Of a stretch of DNA of 64,000 bases, positions 29,060 to 41,983 are shown one piece after another. The notes beneath the pieces were generated by a model. The model saw nothing but the letters and a program-made list of their open reading frames with translations. It was not told where the DNA came from and ran no database searches. The stretch lies in assembly GCF_964204645.1 (NCBI RefSeq), contig NC_134030.1, forward strand, positions 5,392,278 through 5,456,277, given 5' to 3'. Source of the DNA: Tubulanus polymorphus. Its lineage: Eukaryota; Nemertea; Palaeonemertea; Tubulaniformes; Tubulanidae. Position numbers and translations under genes: made by a program. Each line of letters starts with the position of its first letter. Position 1 is the stretch's first letter.

Positions 29060-29120
29060 GGGCCCGATTGCTTAGCCGAACGCACAGGGAAAGAAAAAGT
29101 TTTCTCCCTGTGCGTTCGGC
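29060..29120. mobile_element. Foldback repeat with perfect 16-bp stem
   Basis: GCCGAACGCACAGGGA (29075-29090) pairs exactly with TCCCTGTGCGTTCGGC (29105-29120) across a 14-base loop. The left side is preceded by GGGCCCGATTGCTTA, a terminus similar to other MITE-like elements in this window. The right terminus is not conserved, so it looks like a truncated element. Confidence 0.65.
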
Positions 29121-29211
29121 GAACATCCATTCTCATCGTCCGCTAGCAGGATGTAGGCCTAATTCTAACAGTTTCTAAAAATGAAACAAAACCTGAATAT
29201 TCCGTGTGCCT

Positions 29212-29304
29212 TGGGCTTTAAGACCAGTCTAAGACCTCCGCTGTTTAACCAATCTAATAACTTAAAACTAGTCCAACGATTTAAGACCACTCTGGAACTG
29301 GAAC
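29212..29304. mobile_element. MITE fragment (TTAAGACC family)
   Basis: The interior resembles the 19911-20050 element: TTAAGACCAGTCTAAGACC near the left, an ACCAATCTAATAACTTAA word, and ATTTAAGACCACT at the right, ending in CTGGAACTGGAACC. It lacks clean terminal repeats. The short open frame across it is incidental. Confidence 0.6.
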
Positions 29305-32300
29305 CTGCGCATCCCAACTATTCTTCAATGTCGGCAGAGTCATTCATTGAAAGCAACGCGCCAAAAAGGATAAAGCAAGAAACGTTGAATTAGAAACAGC
29401 GTTTGACAGAGTGATGTAACGTCTAATTTCTGAACGTCTAATTTAGCTGAATAGTAATTCATTGCTAAACAAAGGACAGAGCGTAATGAAGAAGAAAAAA
29501 GAAAAACCAACATATTAACTGGGGATTTAGACGACGCTCAAAATAAGACGATAATTTCGGTTGATTGAATGAATTTCCGTTACTGTAAATTAGAAGTTCA
29601 GAAAAATAATGCCACGATAAGTACTGGGAAGACTCGCCGACTTAACGCGGTATCAAGTAGGGTTTCGGTATTGTTTTCCGTTTTAATCTAAATGGAGGTG
29701 CAGGCACACGTCGATAAACCCGGCCGAAATCCTCGACGGTCGCCTCGTCGTTTTATCACGATCATTAATTACGCAATAACGACATGGCGACGCATAAATC
29801 GCGTCGCGTTGTGTACACAGTCGATGTGATCAACTGCTCCGGCGATACGCGCTCCTCTCCCCCGTCCTCCGGCCGACGCGATTAGCCCCCGATTTTCAAA
29901 TTTAATACTCGACGTCGGCGCCGAGTCTACAAAGACGACCACGCATCAAAAAGACATTTTCGGACGCGAAAGATGTATTATTTACGCATCGTGGTAAGTC
30001 TTTTAATCCGCGACAGCCCGGACTGCTCGGCCGGGGTTAATCACTGCCGGATTTCGGTAAGTTATCGACGGCTCAACTTAACGATATCATTCTCTTCATG
30101 ACGTCTGCGATTGAGTCGATTTCAACCGTCTTCATCTTGAACGACAGTATCATCTCGGACACTCCGGTTAAAAGTCGTAATTGGCAGTTTGTTCAGTTGA
30201 TCCTCGTCTTGATTAAATTGATCATCTGTATGCGCGTACGGTGCTAAACTCACTTCTTCAAAAGGCAAATTAACGATTTCGTTTGATCTGCAGGGACATT
30301 TCTTTAGATGCAATTAATACCATACCACCCAGTACAGTAGATGTAGTAAGCTAGGTATTCTCACTCATCTCTCTGATGGGAAACTAACCATAATATACCC
30401 GTTCAACGAATATCGATTGGCCCAGTATGAGTACAGATTGAATACTCTATTGAAGAGGGGTAGGGGAAATGTACTGATGTGACGGTTTAGAGTACTGGTG
30501 TGTCTACCAGCTAACTTTTTGTGTCTTATGAAACCCTGTAACACGTGAACGCGGTTGAGGATGTGCAGAAACAGCTGATGACATAAAGTCATTAGGGTCT
30601 AAACCAATTAGATAGAGTGGTATCAGACGAGACTGTTTTAGTCAATGTACAGGTTTGTTTCCAATTTCGCCGGTGTATATTACGTCAAGATAACTTTGAA
30701 AAGACCAACGCCAAAAACAAGGAGCCAATTCATTTCTAAGGCCTCTTTTGGTTTGAACACATTTTGAGAAATTCTATCGCTCGAATTGCTTAGTTTGGAA
30801 GTGACGATTCTGTTTTAGCAAACTTCGAACATTCGTGACATTTTATAAGAGCTCGATAGATGGCTCCAGGACATTGCATCGAAATTGAGAGAAAAAACCA
30901 TAACTTTATTCCATCAATCGATGGCGGAAAAGATAAATTTCACGTAATTAAACATTATTGTGACTAGAATGATTATCTGCGCCAGGCCTGAAAATTAAAA
31001 CGATCAAAGATTTCTCTGAAGTCGAACGAGGCGTGCCACTTTCAATTTGTTCGACACGCAGCTCCTGTCGTCGCGTTTTACAGCAAAATCCATCGCAAAT
31101 CGGCGACACCATTAATCACATTCACTTAAAAACTTTTTCAGATTCCTTTTGGATTTCGAAAGTGATATATCAGCGACCACATATTACAGATCAGTCTTTA
31201 ACTCGCCAACCTGAGTCAACCTTTAAAAAGTCAAAAAGAAATCATGAGACAAATCCGAAGTGGTAGAAGTGATAGAACCAAAGTTCAGTAGCAAAAGCTC
31301 TATTCGGTAAATTCTAAAATAGTTTGTTTTCCGCAACACCCGTGCAACAGGTGGCTATAAGATACAAGGTTTCATTATTGAATACGAAACGACTATAGTT
31401 TGACCTTTTTCTCTATTGTGATATCACAGCTTGAGCGACTTGGAAACGGGCTATAGGATCGTCTGCAACCAACGGGTATAGTATGCAAATAGAGACGAGG
31501 CCACATTTGAATAAGAAAAAGTGTCACGATCAAAGAAAATGAAGTGCTGTCCGGCATTATTAGATTAGTCAAGCCGCGAACAATTCCATCGTCTGAACGG
31601 GTAGATCCTGCGGTGTAAAGATCGCCAGAAACGCGGAAAAGATCCGCAATTTGTACGACGAGTATCTTATTAATATTCAAATCCATTTTCGATCGAGAAT
31701 AAATCCATTTATCGCGCCGTCAAAGTCGATATTGATCGATCGGTTTACGACAGAACTGCGCAGGTTGCGCGCACGTGGAACCATTGAATCGTCCCGGGCA
31801 CGCACGATGATAAATCAGTTTTGTCGCCGCACGATTACCGCTCAACCCTCCCACCGCAGAATGTCCACAATATCATTCAGTCCGTCCAGAAATCTGCCCT
31901 GTTCTGGATATCTTTAAAACAATTGTCCAGGGAAAAAAGTGGAAAAAACACGGATGATGACTTTTAGTTGAAAAATATATTTATTTTGAGTAAACTTTTG
32001 TAAAATTGAACACGGATAACAGTATCTAATACTTTTTAAGGTAATGAAATAAAGACGAGTCCATTTAATGATAGTTGATGAAAATAAAGGACCGAAATAT
32101 AGATTTCAAAATAAAATTCGTATGTTGAAAATACATACATTCTACAAGCTGAATAAAACCTGACATTTGAATGTGATGTACGTTTCATGATATTCTCTAA
32201 AGGTACTTAGCGAAATTAAAGTTTTTAATAGAAGAAAATAATATATACACCATTGAGATAAATGGGGAGCAGATTAATGAATTAAACATTGTGTCATAAA

Positions 32301-35300
32301 GTTAACATATCATATTGTCATGTAAACGATATCGATGAAGCTTGATGAATAATAATAACATTTAAAAAGTCGTATTAACGAAAGGCTTATTCATTAAGTT
32401 CGAATGGCGATCGAATCGGCAGTTACGAACGACGAAGACAACACAACTCCCGAAATGTCCGAGCATAATCCGAGCTTAATCCGGAATTCTGCTGTCTCAT
32501 GACTAGCCATGCGACGCGAGCGTTATCCCGGTGTCTTATCTGCGAATAATTTCAGCAGCTAGGCCTCGCGTTTTATGATAATAAATGCAATTCTATTGAC
32601 TAGATGTAAGCGGAGATATGCGCGCCAGCCAGGCTGTCGTATCGACGGACTCATCTTCAATTCGGTTATTAAATACGTGCTGTCGTCTGTAGCATGCGAG
32701 TAAGCCTGAAACGAAATAAATCAGAGATCGGTCGTATAAACGTCGCCAGTAAATGAAAAGCTACCGATAAGCTAGCCGGACGATAAGATCTCCTATACAT
32801 ACGCGCCAGAGGGGCTAAAACACTCGCCGTGGGAGAATCGGAATGTGAGCGCAGCATGTAAATTACCGCGTATCACGCGTGTAATTTATGAATCGCTCTC
32901 TTTAGTCGAACGTGACAATATTGAACGTAACGACTAAACGCACGAACTTCTATTAATTGTAATATTCTGTTTCGTGTATACATCATAATGCATTGATTGA
33001 ATATTCACATTTCCCAAACCTTCGGAGAATTGGCAGAACGAAAATATGGTCGCGCCTAATCAAAAAAAATGCGGCTCCGTCGGGACACGATTTCAGACGC
33101 GCTACCCGCGTTAACTAATGTCCTAACGAATAAAACTGTGTTACGAAATGACGTGGCAATTAACGCGTATCAATAGACCCGAAATTATACCGTATACAAA
33201 TTGAAAAATACATTTTGGGACAAAATGCTTACGCGTGCGGTCGGCAGACGCCTGGCACAAATCGATTTTACAGCCGGCCAACGTAACAAAACACAATGTG
33301 ACGACGACGGAGGTAAAAATACAACCGAAAAAACTTCTGTTGGGCTGTTACGCATTATCTCCATGCATATACGCTCACGTTTAATGAATATACCTGAGTG
33401 AGATAACAACGTTTTTGATTAACGTTTTTTCCGCCGACTCAGTCATAGACCGCGCGAAACTCAAAGGCTTGAAGCAATTTAGCTAATGGCCAGTTGTCGA
33501 AGTTGCCTCTGTTCGCGAGTCTGGGAGCACCTTGCACCAGTTTCGAGCTTCAAAGAAAACAATCGCCGAAAAAAACATTAATAAGGCATATAGATGTAAC
33601 AGGCCGAAACAGTGAGGATAGTTTTGAAGATAATTCCAGGCCAACCGTGCAAATATTCGCTTCACAAGACTCGACGAAACGAACAAACGAAGTTCGAAAA
33701 GGCGAATAAGGAAGTTCTTCCTATTTCTAACAACACGAAAAGTAGAATTTATAAATAGTTTCATCTGTGATTTCTTTGTACAACGATCCGAACAATAAGA
33801 ACCAGAAAAGGGAAACATTTTTCCTGAACAGAAACGAGTAGAATTCTATACTTAAATACTCATTATACATTCTTCACATTAAACGTTATTGTTGAACATA
33901 CGAAAATGATTTGTTTCAAAAATCGCTCTGATTCAGGTAACTACTACAACTACCTGAAAAGTCCATCAGGTGTTTACGATTTGAAGCACGTGCCGTCTTA
34001 ATCATTTTCGGTATAGATATATTCCAAGAAGTTGGGAAACGAAAAATGTACGTTCGACGGCCTTTTGTATCGTTTTATCAAACTGTCTGCGCTCACTAAG
34101 GTGCCTTGAAAAAATTTTCTCGACGCGCCATCAGCTCGGTCGAATGCTGCCGAAATAAACATTATCATTACTGTTCGACAAAGAAAATACAACTTGTCAA
34201 TAACAAAGTCGGCGAGATCAAAGCCCATCCATACTCGACCGGCTGTGCTTCGGGGAGGAAAGAAATATATCAAAATTATTTCAAATCCACGGAAGTTCCG
34301 AGTAGTTTCGCGTCATTTCGGATCACGCAATCGCCTAGTTCGTCAGTGCACTTTACATTAATAACACTTATACGAGTCACTTAACGTTCCGAGCGTTGGT
34401 TTTGTTTCAATGCGGGCGTCTTTCAGTACTTTCGTGTACGACTTCCTGACGTTTGATAGGTAATTTTGAACGAAAGAAATGACGTAATTATCAAAAGACT
34501 CCTGAAACAACTTAATACGGAAAAAAAGCGGCGAAACAATCCATCTGAACTTCTGTCGCTGTTGTTCCACTTGTCACAAACCCTATTGGAAGTTGGCGTT
34601 CGAAAATTAATGAACCCTTTTTTCTCCTGTTGTTTGCTGTAGATTGTTTCCACGAAACTGAGTACCTTATGTTGAAAAATAAAAAAAAAGTGCGCTGACA
34701 AAGCAGTATAATACCTCGTACGATACGAACACTTGGAGCCAGTTTTACAGTTCTTGGAGAAAAACAACTCCTTGAGTTAAAAACATCGCAAATGAACCGT
34801 TTTCACCCGAGTGAAAAGCAACCCACGAGTTTGAAACTCGGTTCTGATCTTCTTCATTTTAAACAATATTTGCCTGATTTATTCTTTTAATTAGGTCATG
34901 CTTTATAATCGCGATGAAACACAGTACGTGTTAAAAACGATAATACGGTAAAAGAAATTCCCTTGTTGTATTATCCCCTTGTAATTTGTATCACTTCTGG
35001 GCCCGGTTCGATCGTCGTGAGTTGGAGTTAAAACAGTTCACTTTCAATGTTCTAACTCTAAGAGAGTCAAATCTATCTCAGAACTATGGGTCTAGATCCT
35101 GGTTACTTGATTATAGTCTACCTGTTCTTGATTATACATATTTCCTAATTTCTGTTGTAACTTAAGTATTCCTGAAGAAATAAACTATAGCTCAAGGAAA
35201 TGAGCTTACGGGCTCGTTTTTCGTTTCTGTATTGAGAGATTTTACCGTATCAACATAGATTATATAAGTAAAACACGAGCGTTGCACATAACATAGCGAG

Positions 35301-36949
35301 GCAGAATAGAAAATAATCAGGTGAACAGTTCCTTTATTTTACGGACGAAAATACATTAATAGTCCACCTTTCAAAGCTTCTGAATTCGAGAATCTGAAAC
35401 CTCTACGACTTTCAAATGAACTTGAACGTTATCTGTGAAATTAATTGCGTCAGAATCGATACAATTAAGTGGCGTTAATGGTTTCTGCGGTTTTTATTTG
35501 TGAAAGGACCGATCAGTCTTCGTTTTCCAGCCGACTGGAACCTGCCCCATTGTTCTAACCGTTCATTGGAATCGGCTATTTATACATTCTCAAAAAATCG
35601 GAAAAAGTGATCGATCACGATATTTCCGATATACCGAAAAAAAAGAAAAGTCAGATTGCGTGCGCGTGTTGTGTTCGCTTCTATCGAGTATTTGTAGATT
35701 GTGTAACACGAAAGAAACCATTGTCCTTCGTCTAATGATACTCCAGATATGGATTTGTACCGATGGCGTGAACGACGTGATTTAAACCCGAGACAATTCT
35801 GAACCAAAAGTATGAAATAAAAAGGCAGATTGTGTGTAAATGCGTTCGTACCATCTAAATGTGAGTAGTTACTTACGTAAAAGAGGTTACGTATATACAT
35901 ACGTTTACGAACCATTCTATAGACTTACAATAATGACTGTGCCGAAAGTGGACAAAAAGGCAAAGTGTAAATGTGATCGTAACATGTGAGTAGTTACGTA
36001 TACGTTTATGACCAATTCTACAAGACGTTCATAACGACTGCGCTGAAAATGGACAATCATCAATCCGAAAAGAACCTCGATTATAGAGACTGAGTTAATA
36101 TAAGGTGCTATAGATTATCCGAAGACGTGTATATTGTGGCAGGCAATATTACGTGATTCGTGATATTTCATTCAATATGGCCAACGGGCAGTACTCCTGT
36201 AGGGTGAATACAACATTAACCGTCCTTGAGGCAGCTGAATTCATTTGTACGAACTGTTCGATACGTTGTTTTGGGGAAAATGGATAAAATATGCAAATTC
36301 GAACGTGGTAATGAGGCGATGGTGTTTCATGACACCCCGAGGGAGACCCTTTAAATTCCGCTCACGCAGCTGGTTGCCTATTTGCCGTTTGATATTACGA
36401 TATGGCGACTAGATTTCTATCGTTTAAGCGCTACGCCATCATCTCCAGAGCGGAGACTTTACGTTGGCGTTTGTATTTATGGCCCGATCGACCTCCGGCG
36501 CGCCCCCGATCAAGGAGAAAGAAGCACCGATTCGAACGAACGCCTGGCGTTTACGCGGCGGATGTAACGTCGTGAGAAAAGCAAACATTTTAATCGCCAT
36601 CTTGTCGCGGAAACGCTCTTAATGAAAATTAATTGAAGGTATCGGCGTTTGAACGATGTTGATATAAGGTTATAGGTGGACTCGTGGGTGACAATGACAT
36701 TTTGATTTCTTAAAAAAACGAAAAACGTTTTTTCCAGTCGATGTAAATATCTACCCATCCAGATGTGGGTCGGGGCCTCATGATACAAAGAGATAACGCG
36801 TCTAAATGGGAAATAAAACCCCCTTACATGAGACGCTTGATGCGACGTTGACTCATTAGTTTGTTTCAAACTTCACGATAGGACCGCATAGCCAAGAGTC
36901 GTCCCAAAGAGGTACTTACATTCATTGACCGTTCAAAATTAATTTCCAG
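29305..36949. other. Lox5-Hox5 interval, proximal part, no gene seen
   Basis: Non-coding. A more GC-rich patch at about 29690-30070 mixes CG-rich runs with TAATTA and ATAAA homeodomain-type words and could be regulatory. The stretch near 34985-35090 begins TGGGCCCGGTTCGAT and has weak inverted GAGTT words, perhaps a decayed MITE. Open frames of 60-114 codons on both strands lack domains. Confidence 0.5.
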
Positions 36950-37140
36950 ACCTTCTCCTCCAAGAGGAAAGCTACTGGAGGTCTTTGCGCTTGCTACATC
37001 GCCCCCAGTCATCACTTAAGAGGGATCGGCGAGAGGGACCGGATCACTCCGACCCAGTGGAGCTGCGCACAGTCCCAGGAGCCGGTCTCCGAATCATCTG
37101 CTCTCGAAAGCTCACTTACTTAGTGCTTAGTTCGCTAATT
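36950..37140. other. GC-rich exon-like block
   Basis: A compact GC-rich block that differs from its AT-rich surroundings. It is preceded by TTAATTTCCAG, a good splice-acceptor look-alike. One + frame stays open for about 70 codons and another for about 59 after that AG, but neither encodes anything I recognise. It also contains a short hairpin (AGACCTT/CTCCTCC near 36950 against GGAGGTCT near 36976). It could be a non-coding exon, a repeat fragment or an RNA. Confidence 0.3.
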
Positions 37141-37843
37141 ATAGACCAGACGAACTACTGAAATTGGTCGTAAATCTCGCACCTTCTAAATTATCCTCGT
37201 GTCATCGCACATTCTCGCATTCTCTCGCGCGCCCACCGGTTAATTTTACTTAAAACATTTTCCGGCCGTTCGACGACCGTTTCTTTTTTCTTCCCCCATC
37301 TTTGCACGTCGTATAATTATGTTATCAGTCACCGGTGTATACGTTCTACACTAACCGGAGCGCCATTTTTATCTTTTAATAATGCATAACGTGTTATTGA
37401 AATTCTGCAATAACACAATAACTTCGGGTTTTTCTATTGTTTGAGTTCAAATAAAAAACGAGCCAATTTGCGAGACAAATGGCACACCGTGGGATCGCCA
37501 ACATCCCAACGGTCATTAGTACCGGGAACATTGCGCAACATTAATGACCAAAAATTGATAATAATGACTAGTTTTTGTTGTATAATACAATCTACAGCGA
37601 GAACACCGGGCCGCATCAATCATCAATATACGATTGATTTAACCTCGTATAGCAGCGCGCGCGCCGACGGACAAGAGCCCGGATCATCGCTGATGAGGTC
37701 ATCGCTCGTATGTGGCATACCTGACGCGAGTCGGGACCGGGATTGATCGCTCATAAATCTTCACACTGAATAAAACATTAAAATATCACTCGTTGATGAT
37801 GGCTTCATACACGTCGATGTAATATCATCGTCTCTTTCATAGT

Positions 37844-37862
37844 TCGTCGTCGTCGTCGTCGT
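37844..37862. repeat. CGT trinucleotide microsatellite
   Basis: About six uninterrupted TCG/CGT units, simple sequence in the Lox5-Hox5 interval. Confidence 0.9.
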
Positions 37863-38415
37863 TAAGAACAAAGAGAATTCGTGCGCGTTTTGAAATTCTT
37901 GGCCCCAAACGAGAATAGCACTCAATTACTGTAGCGTAATTACTCGCTGGAAGGTCGTTCGGTTTCTCCCCGGCCACACTGGGTCAAAACAACCGCAATA
38001 CATCATAAACAATGTGGATGAGACTTCGAGAACTGTCTTTTAAAACCTATCGATCAGGAGACATTATATCGCACTGAATGTACCAGAATATCTAAAAGAT
38101 GTCATTATCAGATGAGAACAATGAAGAAAATTAGCCCGCCTGCGAGGTTACAGGTTACTGTTTTTGAAAATTTGAATTCAATGTGTCTGCCTTCAATTGT
38201 TTCATTTGTGGAGCCTAAAACTATGTTTTCAGAAAGTTAAACAAGATACAAATCTGTGCTGTTGGTATCAGTTCATATCACCCGTACGGGTTGGAAAGAC
38301 GGTTTTTGCGGTGAAGAAGGTGAAGCACGTAGCAACGAGATTTCGTGGAACGAACCATTGTCGATCGAATGCGGAATTTTTAGTTGGGACGATGAAGGCT
38401 TAGAGAGAGAGAAGA

Positions 38416-38430
38416 AATCAATCAATCATG
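38416..38430 (-). promoter_or_regulatory. Possible overlapping PBX/Hox composite sites
   Basis: On the - strand this reads CATGATTGATTGATT, giving repeated TGATTGAT words like PBC-Hox heterodimer sites. It is motif similarity only, and chance occurrence in 30 kb is likely. Confidence 0.2.
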
Positions 38431-40347
38431 TATGAGTTGCTAATTATTTGCCGGCTCGTAAAATGCGCCAACCCTTTGAAAAACGCTGAACGCGTCATAA
38501 CCGGGAAAGAATTACAATTGCTTTTTATACGCGACGAAGGCTCAGACATCAAAGGACGCCGACAAAATCGTTCACATAAATTACTATCGGAACACCGCGG
38601 TTCACCCTAAAATACGGATTACGGCGATATCTCCACATCAAATTCGTCCATTTGTACGCATTTTAAATACAGCAAAATAAAACGTCTATAATCTATCAGA
38701 ATCCACATCAGGATAATCGTAGCTCATTGGAAAATAGCACGATGTAAGAGACAGTTCCATTGTACATAAAACCGTTATGTTGTGTACCTTATTAGTCAAG
38801 GACTACGCTTTCGTTTGGCCCCATTATAAGCCGATAATCCCCTCGCCGAAAGACCAAACCCTTCTAAAACTCAAACACCAGCATTATCATATGTATTTAG
38901 TTTCCAGTTACATTTTCCCATCGTTACTTATCCTTCAAACTGTTTGATGTAATTCACCAATTCGAGCGGTTAGAATAAATAGGCAAAAAAGTATGATATC
39001 ACCCGTCAACTAGCATCTGTATTCTTCATACAATAGTTTACAATTCCCATTTTACAATTTTTAACTTTATCGAACTTAAAAAACTATATTCCGTAACCCC
39101 AATATTGATCGTAACTCTCGATTAGACATTTTCATTTATTACAACAATGAGGGGACATTATCAAAACCGAACTTTACACTTAATTTCATTGCAATTGGCA
39201 ATGGAAAAATAGACTATTTACTTACTTAAAGTACTGATTAATAGACAAATAGATTCCCATTAACGGAACGACATTCGTTTTATATTTCGATAATTCACAC
39301 CGAGAACAATTCGTCAAACTAATTAGTCTTACTAGCCTTCATATTTTAATTAAAATGACACATTTAATGGCGCGAAATATGCAATTTGTCACCGGTAAGG
39401 TGAGACCGTATTCGGGGTAATGTCCATCATGTCTCCTCTCGCGGTAAACTATACAATTATTTCTATTTTCCTTCAATAAACATATTTGCAATAATAACCG
39501 GCGCGCGCGTGCGGTGTCCAACCATTAATAATATTTCGTCTGAGTCTAATAAATTCTTTTTGTGCGTAATTTCGTTTTTCGAATGAATCGGCAACAGCGT
39601 AATGAATATCTGGGGACGTTGTCTTATTGCAAAATACGGTATTAATCATGCGATGGAAATCGTTCGCTAAATGAAATCTCAGTATGTTCCGGTTCACCAG
39701 GGGATGCATTTCAGTTTTCTGATTCCACAACGGTGATCGTATATTCTCCCTAACGTCTGATACAGAGTCCCTACATCAAAAACTTCGGTTTTGATGAAAT
39801 GATTGTTTTTTTCGGATTTCTCTCTTTTCTTTCCCCATAGATCCCCCTCAGTGGCAATTCAATGCCCTATTAGACCGATCTCCGCGCTAATAAGCGAGAA
39901 ATGATTTTGATATTTCATTTGCGATCGATTCGTTATCACTAAGTGTCTTAAAGTTCTGCGTTATCGAAGTATTTAAAGATAAATGTGTAAAGATAAAAAC
40001 AAAAATTTTCGAAAACCAAAGCGGACAATCCCACACATCCCTTTACAATCGTAAGATATGCCAATTTCAATTTCTTTGAGTCCGTGGAACTGAGATCCGG
40101 GATCCTCATTCGTGAGTTGAATTTGACGCTAGAAAATGAGGAGTCCAAGCACTAAAAGTCAGTCGGTTTATTTTTGCCCGAACAGAAAGTCACGTCATGA
40201 CCAACAACTGTAAAAATTCGTCTAGAAATCTTAGCTAGCCATAATTTACGAGTTTGATACGTCCTTTCAATTAGTTCAAACTGACCGTCAGAACCGTTGG
40301 GATTCCTCATTGTGTTCACAATAATTACTTTAGTATTTACTATAGTC

Positions 40348-40367
40348 ATATATATATATATATATAT
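40348..40367. repeat. AT dinucleotide microsatellite
   Basis: About ten AT units, simple sequence in the Lox5-Hox5 interval. Confidence 0.85.
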
Positions 40368-41775
40368 CTATATGAGTATTCATTTCTGATGATTAGGTTT
40401 CATAGGTTTAGCAGTAGATGGCAGACAAAACCAAATACTCACATAAATTCCGGACTTTTGCGCGCTTGCAATTACAAAAACGCGTATCCTTGTAACAAAA
40501 CCGAGGATATCTGCAAAAACAAAATACGGCATATTTATCAACAAGCATCACTGCTGGAATTACGATAGAATGATATTTCAAAGTCGGGACGTCGTATAAA
40601 TCAATTAGATAAGATAATCTTGCGCAACATGGCACCTCGGTCGTGATTTACGGTCGACAATATGCAAATTTTTCATGTGAAGTTTTGACCGGGTTAAGCG
40701 TCGATAAATTTCGGATGTGGGAATAGGTCACCGACTCGACGGCAACCTGACGCGTCGAACAGATTTTAATACACCTGTAAAACTGTAGATATGATTAGAT
40801 ACCGACTACAAATCATATTCATAGCGAGGATTGTTAATCAGATGCGCGGTTTTCATTTTCTAATCATAAATACCTATAGTTAAATCCATCCCCTAAAACA
40901 CTAGCGTAAAGAAGTACAGAATTGTACAAGGAGTTAGAGTCGTTGAGTTTATTCGTGTCAACGTTTGAATCGTTATGTGAATATCTCTAAAGATAATTCT
41001 TAAAAATTTGAATATTTCATGTATAGTAATCTAAATATTCATTTAAAAATGTCGTATTCTACACACGTATAACATTCTAACATTGTTAGTTTAACCCACT
41101 GACTGCTTATATCAATTAGAATCGCTGAAATTCTTCAATTATTCTTATATTCAATATAAAAGGAGTTCGAAGGGATAGATATAGATCTTATCTTGCTATA
41201 GTAAATTTACGTGAATGAAAAATAAGATATTCATGTTTTATTTATTTTCTAATGTGTGAAATTATGTTTTGGTTTGTCTAAGAAAAAATCGGTCCGAATT
41301 TTTACTATTAGAATTGAAAATTCGACGAGAAAACAAAAATATCGTAAGAAAATCGTTTGGAAGAAATACAATGCTGGAGCTGTGTTAAAAATTTTACTAA
41401 ATATTTTATTACCAAAAATTCTTATTCTTATTCTTATTCCCTGGCACACCGGCGTTGGTCTTTATTGGACGGAAACTTAATTTATTATCTGCGGGTTGCT
41501 TAGAAATTGCTTCCATACACAAACAACCTTAGAAAATATATCAAAAATGAACAGGGTAAGAGTTATTTTTGAGACATTCGGAAGGATTGGTTGACAAGCC
41601 GGTAGCGTCGCGTAGCGTAGTTTCGCTGAACTAACGTGACGGCTTATGAACGGGTGTTGCGAGTCAGATCCGTGATCCTACCGTATATCCATTGAAATAT
41701 CAGGGTCATAATAGATACGGCCATGATTTAAGATAAAGTATAAATAATATCTTTCCGAGTATAATAGATGTATAT

Positions 41776-41983
41776 CAAATAAAAACCCACAATAGATGTG
41801 TAGAAAAAGTTTATTTTCTAACAGTTTCGAGGTTAATTCTAAACCTCATCTTTATTTTCTAACAGTTTCGAGCTTAATTCTATACCTCATCTTCAGAAGT
41901 TCCTCTGAAGATGAGGATTAGAATTAACCTCGAAACTGTCAGAAAATAAACTTTTTCTTCGATCTACAGTGGGTTTTTATTTG
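41776..41983. mobile_element. Foldback element with internal tandem duplication
   Basis: Terminal arms CAAATAAAAACCCAC (41776-41790) and its exact complement (41969-41983) bound a 208-base palindromic element. The left arm continues with AGTTTATTTTCTAACAG, TTTCGAGGTTAATTCT and CCTCATCTT, all mirrored on the right. On the left side the TTTATTTTCTAACAG to CCTCATCTT segment is present twice in tandem; the right arm has it once. No protein is encoded. This is a MITE-like insertion with a later or replication-linked duplication. Confidence 0.85.

Larger units (their letters stand above)
37141..41775. other. Lox5-Hox5 interval, central part, no gene seen
   Basis: Non-coding. It contains a CGT repeat (37844-37862), an AT repeat (40348-40367), POU octamer words ATGCAAAT near 40661 (and another near 36292 just upstream), and an AATCAATCAATCATG string at 38416-38430 resembling overlapping PBX/Hox sites. 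I find no exon, RNA gene or transposon protein. Confidence 0.5.

Noticed and set aside
34985-35095. Possible MITE starting TGGGCCCGGTTCGAT
   Set aside because: Only one family-like end is visible and the inverted words are weak, so it is mentioned in the interval description and not called separately.
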